The notes beneath the pieces are model-generated. The model did not search any database. It saw only the letters and a list, made by a program, of their open reading frames with translations, and had not been told where the DNA came from. Shown one piece after another: positions 25,592-33,707 of a stretch of 64,000 nucleotides of DNA (the first letter of the stretch is position 1; the number at the start of each line of letters is the position of its first letter). The translations under genes were made by a program, and so were the position numbers. This DNA comes from Sphingomonas limnosediminicola (lineage in GTDB: Bacteria; Pseudomonadota; Alphaproteobacteria; Sphingomonadales; Sphingomonadaceae), in the NCBI RefSeq assembly GCF_039537965.1, contig NZ_BAABBM010000001.1, positions 2,784,167-2,848,166 on the forward strand, in the 5' to 3' direction.

Positions 25592-26851
25592 TCAGGCGAG
25601 AAATCGACTAAGCTCGTTCCACAGTTCCGGCCAACCCTCGTCCGTAATCTGCGGGAGGTGGTTTCTTCCCTCCAACGGCACGAACTCGGCACCTGGAATG
25701 CTTGACGCGATAAAGCGTCCTGCGTCGAACGACACTACCTGATCGTCCTTGCTGTGCATGACCAGCGTCGGTGCCCGGATTTTCGCGAGCGACGCCGTCA
25801 CATCGAAGTCGCCCAGCATCTCGATATAGCGGAGCGCCATGCTCGGGGTGGAGCTCTGCTCCTGAATCTTGTTCCACCAGTCCGTCTGCGCTCGTGTCGC
25901 GCCGGGGAAGTACTGGCTGGTGAATATTTTGCGCAAGCCAGGTGGCAGATTGCTGTCGCCAGATCTGGCGAGCACGCAAAGTGCCTCCCAGCTGTCTACG
26001 AAGTCGCGGTCTGGCGAAAATCGCCAACCGCGGGCGAACCCGTTGACGAGGACGAGCCTCTTGACCCGCTCGGGATAGCGTGCCGAAAATGCGATCGCTG
26101 TTGGACATCCCTGCGAGATCGCGAACAGGTCAAATTGTACCAAGCCGGCCGCGTTCACGACAGCGACCAAGTCTTCAACGAGCAGATCGAATTTCAAATC
26201 GGTTATTTCGCGAGCCGACATTCCGGTGCCGCGTTGGTCGTAGCGAACGAGCGTGTTGCGGCTAGCTAACTCTTCGATCCAGTTGCGCCACAACGGGTTT
26301 TCCAGTTCATGTTCCAGATGGTTATTGCCGTTGGCCGCCTTCACCAACACGGGTCCATCGCCCAGCAGACCATAGGCAAGAGTCACACCGTCATCTGCAC
26401 GCGCGAATGTGATGCGCTGACGGCCCCGCACTGGACTCTTGCGTGTGACTTCCTTGTCCTTCGGAAGATCAATCGGCCCGAGCGACAGTTCCAATTCGTC
26501 TGGTAATCCACCGATTGGGCTCGCCAGCCAACGAGAAAGATCGATTGTGTGGAACTGGCGGAACCCGAGGGGCGGGGTCGTGCCATCAATAGTCAACGGG
26601 ACGAGCTTTGCCGCTTCGATCGCTGAAGTGGCCTCGTCACGAACCCAAGGCGAGGTTTTAGACTGTGTCGACCACAGGACGATGACCTTCTCGCTTGAAC
26701 CAAGCGCCTCCTCGATTTCGCGGCTGTATTCTGCTCCGCCCGTTATCCGGCGATCCCACCAGACCGAGTGACCCGCTTGCTCAAGCGCTTCAGCGAGAGC
26801 TTCGGCAACCGCCACGTCGCTTCGCGCGTAACTGATGAAGATTGTCGCCAA
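25592..26851 (-). CDS. TIR domain fused to an alpha/beta-hydrolase
   Basis: 419 aa. Residues 1-130 are a bacterial TIR domain (MATIFISYARSDVAVAEALA, VWWDRRITGG, VIVLWSTQS, and SPWVRDEA with the glutamate that is catalytic in NAD-cleaving TIRs). Residues 150-419 are an alpha/beta-hydrolase with the nucleophile elbow AISQG (first glycine replaced by alanine), acid in SKDDQVV and histidine in GRNHLP. The role is unknown. It could be a signalling or defence enzyme, but no partner gene adjoins it: hairpin repeats flank it on both sides, so it is monocistronic. Confidence 0.88.
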   Translation of the reverse strand: MATIFISYARSDVAVAEALAEALEQAGHSVWWDRRITGGAEYSREIEEALGSSEKVIVLWSTQSKTSPWVRDEATSAIEAAKLVPLTIDGTTPPLGFRQFHTIDLSRWLASPIGGLPDELELSLGPIDLPKDKEVTRKSPVRGRQRITFARADDGVTLAYGLLGDGPVLVKAANGNNHLEHELENPLWRNWIEELASRNTLVRYDQRGTGMSAREITDLKFDLLVEDLVAVVNAAGLVQFDLFAISQGCPTAIAFSARYPERVKRLVLVNGFARGWRFSPDRDFVDSWEALCVLARSGDSNLPPGLRKIFTSQYFPGATRAQTDWWNKIQEQSSTPSMALRYIEMLGDFDVTASLAKIRAPTLVMHSKDDQVVSFDAGRFIASSIPGAEFVPLEGRNHLPQITDEGWPELWNELSRFLA

Positions 26852-26898
26852 GGCTTTGCTCAGTATTTGAGATCGGCAGAAGCATCTCCCGTTTCGCT

Positions 26899-26931
26899 AA
26901 TGTCTGCAATGGGTCGAAAGCCGCCACTAGC
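26899..26931. repeat. Hairpin repeat, single copy
   Basis: ATGTCTGCAATGGGTCGAAA, then GCCGCCACTAGC. Confidence 0.65.
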
Positions 26932-26980
26932 TCAAGAGAGATTTTGAGTGGGCGGCTGACATGCTGCTATGGTCAGCGGC

Positions 26981-27637
26981 ATGGCCAATCTCGCCCAGCC
27001 CGTTCGACTTTTTGATAGCTTTGGGCTTGCGCCACGAATGGTCCGCTTTTTCTTGCTTGAGAAGCACATCGATATCCCCAGGTACCAAATAGACCTTCTT
27101 CTCGGCGAGAATCGCGACGAGGAGTTCCTAAAGCTCAACCCGTCAGGACAAACCCCTGCTCTAGAGCTCGAGGACGGCACAATCCTGGCTGAAGCGCCTG
27201 CGATTTGCGAATATGTCGAAGAGGCCTGCCAAGAGCCCGTTCTAATCGGCGAAACCCCATTACAGCGCGCGATCACGCGCATGTGGTGGCGTAGAGTTGA
27301 GTTAAACATCTGCCAACCGATGATCATGGGGTATTATTTCGGCGAAGGGCTCGAACTGTTCCGGACGCGCACTCGCTGCATCCCCCAAGCAGCCGAGGGG
27401 ATGAAGGAGCGGGCGCGGGACGGCATGCGCTGGCTCAACGCGTTGCTTACCGATGAGTGGATCGTCGGCCCTCGCTTTTCAATCGCGGATATGTGCCTCT
27501 ACGGTTACCTCGACGAACTTGCTGACAAGGGGCAACCGTTGCCCGAAGATTGTACGAATGTCAGGCGCTGGTTTAAGGCCGTGAGCACTCGTTCAACCGC
27601 CGACCGGAGCGTGTGGAGATTGACCCGGTCAGCATGA
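26981..27637 (+). CDS. Glutathione S-transferase family protein
   Basis: About 218 aa. The N-terminal thioredoxin-like domain has RLFDSFGLAPRMVRFFLLEK, the cis-proline segment SGQTPALEL and EAPAICEYVEE. The C-terminal helical domain has FSIADMCLYGYLDEL. It conjugates or handles glutathione with an unknown substrate. It sits between the two TIR genes on the opposite strand. An ATG four codons earlier (26969) is also possible. Confidence 0.88.
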   Translation: MANLAQPVRLFDSFGLAPRMVRFFLLEKHIDIPRYQIDLLLGENRDEEFLKLNPSGQTPALELEDGTILAEAPAICEYVEEACQEPVLIGETPLQRAITRMWWRRVELNICQPMIMGYYFGEGLELFRTRTRCIPQAAEGMKERARDGMRWLNALLTDEWIVGPRFSIADMCLYGYLDELADKGQPLPEDCTNVRRWFKAVSTRSTADRSVWRLTRSA

Positions 27638-27677
27638 AGCGGCGCTCTGCTGAGTACTACCGAACACAGACGTGCTG

Positions 27678-28766
27678 TTAGAGTCGGTTGGTAGATTCAA
27701 TGGCCTCGATACACTTGCTCGCTCGGCCGAGCATTGCCTGATAGGCGCGTGTGTCGTGTATCCGCTCCCACGCCGGGTCAGCCTGAAGAAGCGCCAAGTG
27801 AATACGGTTCTGCGCCGCCTCCACGAATGGTTCTATCACATCTAAGGCTGCTTCCGGCTCTTCCAGGAACTGGACCAGGGTCGCCGCAAGATTATAGCGC
27901 ATACGCAGATTTCCGGGATCGACGCTCAGCGCTTTCCGAATCCATTTTCTAGCGCGGTCCCGATGACCAAGTGCTGCCAAGCCCTTGGCCCCCGATGCGA
28001 AAGCCGCCCCATTGGAAGAAGCCGCTGCAATCGCCTGTTCAGCGCGCTCAACCGTGAGCGTTGCAGCACGATCCATACCATCATCATCTTTGATTGCCCG
28101 GTAACAAGAAACCAGCATCGCCGGGCTTTCGTGATCGCTCTTTGAGTGCAACGCCGCCTTCTCATAGAACGCGATCGCTTCGACCGCTCTCCCTTGAACA
28201 TAATGAAGGGAGCCGGCTTCCTTGTTCAGGTCGATATTGTCAGGGTCCAGAACCAAGGCTGCCTGGATTTCTCGGACGGCACTCTTGAAGTCACCTCGCT
28301 CTTGGAGATTGCGCGCCTTTGCAACGATGGCGACCGCAGACGACGTGCTCGCCTGCGGAAGATCGCGTGTGGCGGAAGGCGAGAGACCGGCATCACACTT
28401 GGCGGCAATCGACTTCAAGATGTTGTCTAACGCGTTTTCGAGACCATGATCCGTCGGAATGGTCTGGAATTGTCTGAAGCCTAGCGGTGGCTTGCAGTCG
28501 TCCAGCGAGACTGGCAGCAGCCGATCCGTGTCACGACCTTCGGCGGCCTCGTCGAGAACCCACGCGGAAGCGATCGCGTCCTTCGACCAGAGAACGAGGA
28601 CAACGTCGGCAGCTGTAAGGGCTTGCTCAATTTCGGCTGCAAATCTCGATCCTCCGCTGATGTGCTTATCCCACCAGACGTCGTGATCGCGTTCACTCAG
28701 CGAAGCAGAGATCACCTTCGCGGCGTCTGCGTCCTTACGCGAGTAACTGAGGAAGATTCGCGCCAC
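27678..28766 (-). CDS. TIR-domain protein with TPR repeats
   Basis: About 362 aa from a GTG (VARIFLSYSRKDADAAKVIS). The TIR domain spans residues 1-130 (VWWDKHISGGSRFAAEIEQA, VVLVLWSKDA, SAWVLDEAAEG). Tetratricopeptide-like helices follow (AIVAKARNLQERGDFKSAVR, ALVLDPDNIDLNKEAGSLHY and others). It is a close relative of the TIR-hydrolase 0.8 kb away, sharing PPLGFRQFHT/QTI. The TPRs suggest a scaffold. The longer frame to 28832 is unlikely. Confidence 0.85.
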   Translation of the reverse strand: MARIFLSYSRKDADAAKVISASLSERDHDVWWDKHISGGSRFAAEIEQALTAADVVLVLWSKDAIASAWVLDEAAEGRDTDRLLPVSLDDCKPPLGFRQFQTIPTDHGLENALDNILKSIAAKCDAGLSPSATRDLPQASTSSAVAIVAKARNLQERGDFKSAVREIQAALVLDPDNIDLNKEAGSLHYVQGRAVEAIAFYEKAALHSKSDHESPAMLVSCYRAIKDDDGMDRAATLTVERAEQAIAAASSNGAAFASGAKGLAALGHRDRARKWIRKALSVDPGNLRMRYNLAATLVQFLEEPEAALDVIEPFVEAAQNRIHLALLQADPAWERIHDTRAYQAMLGRASKCIEAIESTNRL

Positions 28767-28840
28767 AGCTGCTCGCCGCTTAGGGCTTTGGCGGGTTAGA
28801 CGGTCGGTACAACATGGCGGAGAATTTCGCACTCGAGGCC

Positions 28841-28896
28841 GATGTCCGCAATGGGTCGAAAGTCGCCGCGGCAGGTCGGGATGGAAAGCTACCCTT
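28841..28896. repeat. Hairpin repeat, double copy
   Basis: GATGTCCGCAATGGGTCGAA, then GGCAGGTCGGGATGGAAAGC. Confidence 0.65.
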
Positions 28897-28940
28897 GGAA
28901 CTGACGTGGTTGCGAGAACTGATGTGTCGGCTATGCCACT

Positions 28941-29528
28941 TTGGTGACTGAGCAGCGCGGCGGTTTACCTGTTCTTGCTTTCCGCGATGGAGAGAGTTTC
29001 GAAGAGTGGCTGGATCAGCAACCTGCGGATGCCGCCGGGGCATGGGTGAAGCTCCCGAAGCAGTCGGCTAGCACACCTGGCATGACAAAAGCTGAAGCGA
29101 TCGACGCGGCACTTTGTCATGGGTGGATCGACGGCCAGCTCGACAAATATGACGACCAATATTGGCTCGTCCGTTTCACCCCCAGAAAAGCTCGCAGCAA
29201 ATGGTCGCAGGTGAACAAGAAGCGGGCGACTGAGCTGATTGCCGAAGGCCGGATGCGAAGATCAGGCGCTGCACAAATCGAGGCCGCAAGGAGAGACGGC
29301 AGGTGGGACGCCGCCTACGCGCCTGCAAGTTCCGCGAAAGTCCCGGCTGATCTTCAGGATGCACTCGACGCCAATCCGCAGGCGGCGAAGTTCTTCGCAA
29401 CGTTGAAGGGGACGAACCGGTACGCGATCCTCTACCGCATCGGCTCGGTCAAACGGCCGGAGACGCGCGCCAGGAAGATCGCCGAATATGTCTCCATGCT
29501 GGAGCGCGGCGAGACCATTCACGGTTGA
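28941..29528 (+). CDS. YdeI/OmdA-like protein
   Basis: 195 aa with the layout of the YdeI family (bacteriocin-protection/OmpD-associated annotation): SFEEWLDQQPADAAGAWVKL, ALCHGWIDGQLDKYDDQYWL, RFTPRKARSKWSQVNKKRA, and the C-terminal RKIAEYVSMLERGE. The biochemical function is unsettled. The start is a TTG or the adjacent GTG (28944). A repeat lies on each side, so it is a lone gene. Confidence 0.85.
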   Translation: MVTEQRGGLPVLAFRDGESFEEWLDQQPADAAGAWVKLPKQSASTPGMTKAEAIDAALCHGWIDGQLDKYDDQYWLVRFTPRKARSKWSQVNKKRATELIAEGRMRRSGAAQIEAARRDGRWDAAYAPASSAKVPADLQDALDANPQAAKFFATLKGTNRYAILYRIGSVKRPETRARKIAEYVSMLERGETIHG

Positions 29529-29551
29529 AGTTACGACTTCGGAGACCTGCA

Positions 29552-29585
29552 AATGTCTGCCATCGGCGCAAAGCAGACACTAGCT
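29552..29585. repeat. Hairpin repeat, degenerate copy
   Basis: AATGTCTGCCATCGGCGCAA, then AGCAGACACTAGC. The TGTCTGC/GCAGACA stem is perfect but the loop is diverged. Confidence 0.6.
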
Positions 29586-29640
29586 TCCAGCGCGAGATGC
29601 GCCCAACTGTAGCAGCCGCCTTCGCGGCCGGAGGTGGGAC

Positions 29641-30141
29641 ATGAACGTCTTGCGATGTCATCGGTTTGCGTGGGCGGTTTCGGCAACAATAATCTTTACG
29701 CAGCCGTCACTGGCCGCAATTCCAGCCCCCGCGGATCAGACCGTCGATGAGCGGGCGGTCTTGGCGGCAGACGCGCAGCAGCGGCTGGCTGTGGCATCAA
29801 AGGACATTGTTGCGATTGGCAGGATCTCAGATCCGCATTTGCGCGTGAACGCACCCAATAACCGCATTCTGACGCGAGAAGACTTGATGAGAATGGTTGC
29901 GTCGGGCGAAATCCGAAACGAGGTGTTCGAGCGCACTCCCGAGGATGTGGTCATCACAGGCGATGTCGGTGTGGTGATGGGCCACGAGGTGGTCGTCGCA
30001 GGCGCGGCGAGCGAGCAGGCCCGCATGTATGGTCGCAAGACCCTGAACCGACGCTACACCAACGTTTACATTCGTACTGGCGAAGGTTGGCGGCATCTCG
30101 CCCGGCACGCCAACATCATGGTGAGTGTACCTTCACAGTGA
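29641..30141 (+). CDS. Secreted NTF2-like (SnoaL/DUF4440) protein
   Basis: 166 aa with a signal peptide (FAWAVSATIIFTQPSLA). A cone-shaped NTF2 fold is suggested by the N-terminal helix AADAQQRLAVASKDIVAI, by LTREDLMRMVASGEI, GVVMGHEVV, and the C-terminal strand pair YTNVYIRTGEGWRHLARHAN. It is probably periplasmic with unknown ligand. A GGAGG precedes the ATG. Confidence 0.82.
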   Translation: MNVLRCHRFAWAVSATIIFTQPSLAAIPAPADQTVDERAVLAADAQQRLAVASKDIVAIGRISDPHLRVNAPNNRILTREDLMRMVASGEIRNEVFERTPEDVVITGDVGVVMGHEVVVAGAASEQARMYGRKTLNRRYTNVYIRTGEGWRHLARHANIMVSVPSQ

Positions 30142-30272
30142 TGTCCGCTTGGGTGGAACTCAGAATGGCAATTGAGCACATAGTCGAACTTGTTGCGGAC
30201 CACGTACTGGACTGACCCGCAAAGGCACTTACCTCGTAGCTGTTTGGCACGAGGTCACGTTACCCGTGCCGG

Positions 30273-30305
30273 CGATGTCTGAAATGGCTGGTACGCGGAC
30301 ATCAA
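30273..30305. repeat. Hairpin repeat, degenerate copy
   Basis: GATGTCTGAAATGGCTGGTA, then CGCGGACATC. The stem resembles the GTCCGC type, with a diverged loop. Confidence 0.5.
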
Positions 30306-30320
30306 CGTTGCCGGGAGCAC

Positions 30321-30419
30321 TTAGCCTCGCAGCCAAGCTCGGGCATAAATTGCAGCCCCAACGAAGAAAGGGACGGCAAGAAGTAGTAACGGCCACACGG
30401 TGGTAAGTTGCATGGGCAT
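30321..30419 (-). CDS. Possible 32-aa membrane peptide
   Basis: The frame reads MPMQLTTVWPLLLLAVPFFV, then GAAIYARAWLRG: one hydrophobic helix and a positive C-terminus. GAGG lies five bases before the ATG. A GTG 14 codons further up (30461) would give 46 aa. Too short to be sure. Confidence 0.35.
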   Translation of the reverse strand: MPMQLTTVWPLLLLAVPFFVGAAIYARAWLRG

Positions 30420-30688
30420 CAAGGCCTCGATTTCGGCACGAACCCTATCTCGCTGCCTCACGACAGTGCATTGGGTATTGTACGTAACTGAGGCGCGAAA
30501 GCAGTTTCAGTCTGAAGCTAGATTTTCCGGAGGTCCGCAATCGGAAATCGTCGAGGCGCCGATTTAGGCACTACTCCGTATTTCGCCATCGGATCTGAGT
30601 GTTATACGCGAAACCATCGCCGTGCCGAGCATCAGCGCGACGGCGACTGAGAGACATACGAGAGCTCCCGCTGTGACGGAGCTTCATT

Positions 30689-30901
30689 ATGTCCGCGCCA
30701 GACCATCACAAGATTATGCATGAGATCGTCACCCACTTCGAGACGCTTGCGGCAACGATTGAGCATGCAATTGTAGCCTTTGCTGACGACGAAAGGGGCA
30801 TCGTCAACCTTGCTGCGTTGCAGCGGGCAAAAGATGCTGCTCACAGCGGCGCCCAACAGGCCCGCAACGCAACTTCAGTAATGAGAAGGGCACTCGACTG
30901 A
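30689..30901 (+). CDS. Small hypothetical helical protein
   Basis: 70 aa, MSAPDHHKIMHEIVTHFETL onward, mostly helix with no membrane segment. A GGAG lies about 7 bases before the ATG. No family is recognised. Confidence 0.5.
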   Translation: MSAPDHHKIMHEIVTHFETLAATIEHAIVAFADDERGIVNLAALQRAKDAAHSGAQQARNATSVMRRALD

Positions 30902-31021
30902 ATGCTGGAAGCCGGGGCTAGGGCCGTCGTTGAATGTTCCTCGCGGGCGTCGCCCTGGCCGTTTTGGCAGTGACTGTCGCTGTCCTCTAGCCTTCGCTCA
31001 CCCCGCTTGAGGCGAGATGTG

Positions 31022-31080
31022 GCTTCGGGTCGAAAGTCGCCCTCGCTAGCGGCAGGAATGGGTCGAAACCTGCCACAAGC
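31022..31080. repeat. Hairpin repeat, double copy
   Basis: GCTTCGGGTCGAAAGTCGCC, then GCTAGCGGCAGGAATGGGTC with GAAACCTGCCACAAGC. The second copy has a near-perfect GGCAG/CTGCC stem. Confidence 0.7.
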
Positions 31081-31110
31081 GGATCGTCAGCTAACGGCCA
31101 ATCTGAGACG

Positions 31111-31230
31111 TCGCGATCCTCGCGTCGCGCTTGTCCCCACGCCTCGCCCGCGTGCTTTTCTTGTCCGTCTTCACTCACCGTGTTGCCCTCTGCGTTGAGA
31201 GAAGGCCGCGATTCACTCGAATTCACTCAA
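31111..31230. repeat. GC-rich repeat, copy 1
   Basis: A diverged copy of the GC-rich unit: GTCGCGCTTGTCCCCACGCC, TCGCCCGCGTGCTTTTCTTG, then TGCCCTCTGCGTTGAGAGAA. It is flanked by TTCACTCACC and TTCACTCAA. Confidence 0.6.
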
Positions 31231-31239
31231 GCTCGGCAA

Positions 31240-31355
31240 TGTCGCGCGGCGCTCAGCCCCGCGCCTCGCCCGCGCGCTTTTCGTACCGGTTTTTAGTCAC
31301 CTTCTCCCCCTCTGCGTTACGAGAGGAGAGCCCGTCATTCGATTTCAGTCACCTA
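31240..31355. repeat. GC-rich repeat, copy 2
   Basis: GTCGCGCGGCGCTCAGCCCC, GCGCCTCGCCCGCGCGCTTT, then CCCTCTGCGTTACGAGAGGA. The short core is bracketed by TTAGTCACCT and TTCAGTCACCT. Confidence 0.65.
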
Positions 31356-31396
31356 GACGGGGTCTCCAGGAGTTCGTTCGAGCACCAGAGCAGACT

Positions 31397-31606
31397 TTAG
31401 GCTGGACGATCGGCTAGCTCGTTTTCGAGTTCTGCGATCAGGGCTCCGATCGGTTCAGTTGACCCATTTGCAAGCTCCTGACGGGCGTGATTGAGAAGAT
31501 CCTTCCAATGGCCAAGTGTATCGCCGTGGATGGGGTGGCCCCTTAAACGCCGAGCGCTCTGGACCGCTGACGCAAGATTGTTTGCAATGCTTCCATGAAT
31601 TTCCAT
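31397..31606 (-). CDS. Small hypothetical protein inside a repeat nest
   Basis: 69 aa, MEIHGSIANNLASAVQSARR and later HWKDLLNHARQELANGSTEP, an amphipathic helical protein with a natural composition. CTCCGG lies upstream as a weak ribosome site. It is enclosed between GC-rich repeats 2 and 3. No family is recognised. Confidence 0.5.
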   Translation of the reverse strand: MEIHGSIANNLASAVQSARRLRGHPIHGDTLGHWKDLLNHARQELANGSTEPIGALIAELENELADRPA

Positions 31607-31682
31607 CCGGAGGATTTAGTGGAGTTTCCGGCGAAGAGCACTTGCTCAGCTTAAATGACAGCACTCGCGCTCTGGAAAAGTG

Positions 31683-31798
31683 GGCGCGCGGCGCTTGGCC
31701 CCGCGCCTCGCCCGCGTGCTTTTCCTATCGGTTTTGACGCAAGTAGTTTCCCTCTGACACAAGAGAGAAGGGTCGCTGACGCGTTTTGATGCACCTGG
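31683..31798. repeat. GC-rich repeat, copy 3
   Basis: GCGCGCGGCGCTTGGCCCCG, CGCCTCGCCCGCGTGCTTTT, then CCCTCTGACACAAGAGAGAA. It is flanked by TTTTGACGCA and TTTTGATGCACC. Confidence 0.7.
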
Positions 31799-31813
31799 CG
31801 CATCGCCAAACGG

Positions 31814-31930
31814 CGTCGCGCGGCGCTTGGCCCCGCGCCTCGCCCGCGTGCTTTTCGTGTCGGTTTTGATGCACCTCACTGCCCTCTGGCGCCCGAGAGG
31901 AAGGCGATTGACGCACTTTGATGCACCTGG
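31814..31930. repeat. GC-rich repeat, copy 4
   Basis: GTCGCGCGGCGCTTGGCCCC onward, nearly identical to copy 3 over about 45 bases. The core CCCTCTGGCGCCCGAGAGGA is bracketed by two TTTGATGCACCT. Confidence 0.7.
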
Positions 31931-32118
31931 AGGGAGTTCGAAGTGTTCGCTCTCGCGTCCGAGACAGCCAAGCGAGCGTTAGACCATTCTGGACAAGCGT
32001 GTGTCAGGGATTAGCGGGTACCCATGGGGGAACCACGCACGCATCCGATCAGAGGGCTACTCTCGGGTAAGAAGCCTAGGCACAGGTCGTGAACTGGCGG
32101 GGACACAGATCTGCCCCC

Positions 32119-32749
32119 TTATGCCTTTGGGTGAGCGGTCGGCAGCGTTAGCGTCTCGCTTGCTCCCGTACCCCTGTCTCGAACTATGAGTTGGAACCTG
32201 TAGCCTTCCTGTAGTCCGTCATCGCCGATCTTGTCTCTTAATGTCGGGTCGATCGGACCCTTGATCACGTAGGCAAGATGGCCCGTCGTATGGCCGCCTG
32301 CGGCTAGGCGTATTGGGGACAGGAGCCAACAACGTGAAGTCACGTGGTGTCAGCTCCCAACTTCGGGGACCGTCCCTTAGCATCAGCATGAGCGGCGGCC
32401 GGGGAAGGGCCGGAAGCTGCACAGGCTTGGGCTGGTAGCGGGCTTCGACACGTTCAACAGCAAAGCACGCCAAGGTTAGCCCTAAAGCTGCGCCCACTTT
32501 CGTACGCGAGGGCCAGCGTGCGGCAGGCGCCGATCTAAATATAAACAGCAGACCGACTACCCATGCCGCCACTAGAAGCAGCCTTGCGACCGTCAACGTG
32601 TTAAGGCCCGCCGCCGCGAGTGACGACAGTAACGCCGCTGATGCCAGCCCGATGGCCAAGGCCGTAGTGCCGTCGGCCCACGGCCTAAGCCCCACTAGCT
32701 CACGATCTGGGCGACGTTGCTTTCTGCGCGGCGGCTTGGTTGTAGACAA
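32119..32749 (-). pseudogene. Membrane protein gene, probably frameshifted
   Basis: The 5' part (32219-32749) encodes a protein with two to three helices (GTTALAIGLASAALLSSLAA and LLLVAAWVVGLLFIF), then RSWELTPRDFTLLAPVPNT, where the frame becomes arginine-rich and unnatural. In the next frame a protein-like continuation runs to 32119 (GHLAYVIKGPIDPTLRDKIG, then YRFQLIVRDRGTGASETLTL). A single-base shift near 32290-32310 would join them. Alternatively these are two overlapping ORFs. No family is recognised. Confidence 0.45.
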
Positions 32750-32858
32750 TACGCGCTACCCCCCTCAGTGCGTCCCAATAATGGGACCTGCTTTGACTAG
32801 CGTAGTCTAATGCTTAATGTGAACTTTGTGCCGATCAGGGGGGAGGGATGGGTGAGTT

Positions 32859-33707
32859 ATGCCCAAGTCCATTACGGTGCGCTTTTTCGAGATAGGTAAG
32901 CTTACCCAGCACGGTGCTTCGCTCCGGCAAGCTCTTCAAGAAATCTACGATAGCGGACCACCCGGCGACCGGGAGGTGAAGTTATCCGAGAGCTTCTCTT
33001 GTCGGCTGGAACGGCTTCATACCACTGCTGGCTTCGTGTCGGGCGAAATGTTGCGCGTACGGACTACGGATTTCCCGTGCGAGGTCTTGCCTCAAGGTAC
33101 TCGGAGATTGGGGGTCGATGGCCCCATAGGGGATGGCGTAGCGTTCAGGTTCCGGGAAGCCGACAGTCGCCTTGCAATCCAGTACGACCCTCGGGTTGTG
33201 TCTCCTGGCCGGATGTTTGACTACATCGCCCAGTGGCACCGCACGCCGCTGTTTGAGTTCACTCCAACGATGGACGATGATGCAATCGCACGGTTCCGCG
33301 CGCAGCCGTTGCGCAAGGTAAAGATCAAGCTGGCGACCCCAAGGAACCTAGCGGCTATCGAGGACGCAGCTGCTCCAGCCGCCCTAGCCCTGCGCGACTT
33401 AGGCGAAGACTACGAGGCCCCCGTTGTCACTCTCGAACTGAGCATGGGTCATGCGAAAGGCCATCTAGCAGATGGGGCTAAGCAGATGACCGAAGGCTTC
33501 CTGCGGATGCTCGGCCAAGGCGCTGACGTTAGGGGTATCGTGGTTACGCCAGATGCCGGGGAGGGCATAGATAATGAGGACATAAATCTGCTAGATCAGC
33601 TGCTCTCTGATAAAGACGAGATAGCCTCCCCACCTAACGACCCAGACGCTATCTATGAGGCTTGCGCTAGGCACGTTGAGCGTGTGCTTGCACGACACCA
33701 ACAATGA
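32859..33707 (+). CDS. Hypothetical protein, first gene of a coupled two-gene unit
   Basis: 282 aa, soluble, starting MPKSITVRFFEIGKLTQHGA. The middle carries FDYIAQWHRTPLFEFTPTMD and KVKIKLATPRNLAAIEDAAA, and the later part RGIVVTPDAGEGIDNEDINL. I cannot place it; a DUF6731-type protein is a possibility from memory only. No nuclease or nucleotide-binding signature is evident. Its stop overlaps the start of a four-helix membrane protein (ATGA). The pair lies beside a serine recombinase, where defence genes often sit. Confidence 0.75.
   Translation: MPKSITVRFFEIGKLTQHGASLRQALQEIYDSGPPGDREVKLSESFSCRLERLHTTAGFVSGEMLRVRTTDFPCEVLPQGTRRLGVDGPIGDGVAFRFREADSRLAIQYDPRVVSPGRMFDYIAQWHRTPLFEFTPTMDDDAIARFRAQPLRKVKIKLATPRNLAAIEDAAAPAALALRDLGEDYEAPVVTLELSMGHAKGHLADGAKQMTEGFLRMLGQGADVRGIVVTPDAGEGIDNEDINLLDQLLSDKDEIASPPNDPDAIYEACARHVERVLARHQQ

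Larger units (their letters stand above)
30142..30688. other. 547-bp stretch with one hairpin repeat and one possible micro-ORF
   Basis: No ORF above 60 codons looks real. It holds a hairpin repeat at 30273-30305 and a possible 32-aa membrane peptide on the minus strand (separate entry). The rest shows nothing I can name. Confidence 0.6.

Noticed and set aside
25592..28766. Thoeris defence system
   Set aside because: TIR genes are present, but no ThsA-like effector is adjacent and the TIR fusions differ.
30987..31226. 79-aa minus-strand ORF
   Set aside because: It reads through the hairpin repeat and GC-rich repeat copy 1; its peptide (PLVAGFDPFLPLA) also appears at other hairpin sites.
31646..31916. 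Minus-strand ORFs with repeated KSTRARRGAKRRA
   Set aside because: They are translations of the GC-rich repeats, not proteins.
31111..31930. CRISPR array
   Set aside because: The repeats are long, GC-rich, unevenly spaced and only four; there are no cas genes and no regular spacers.
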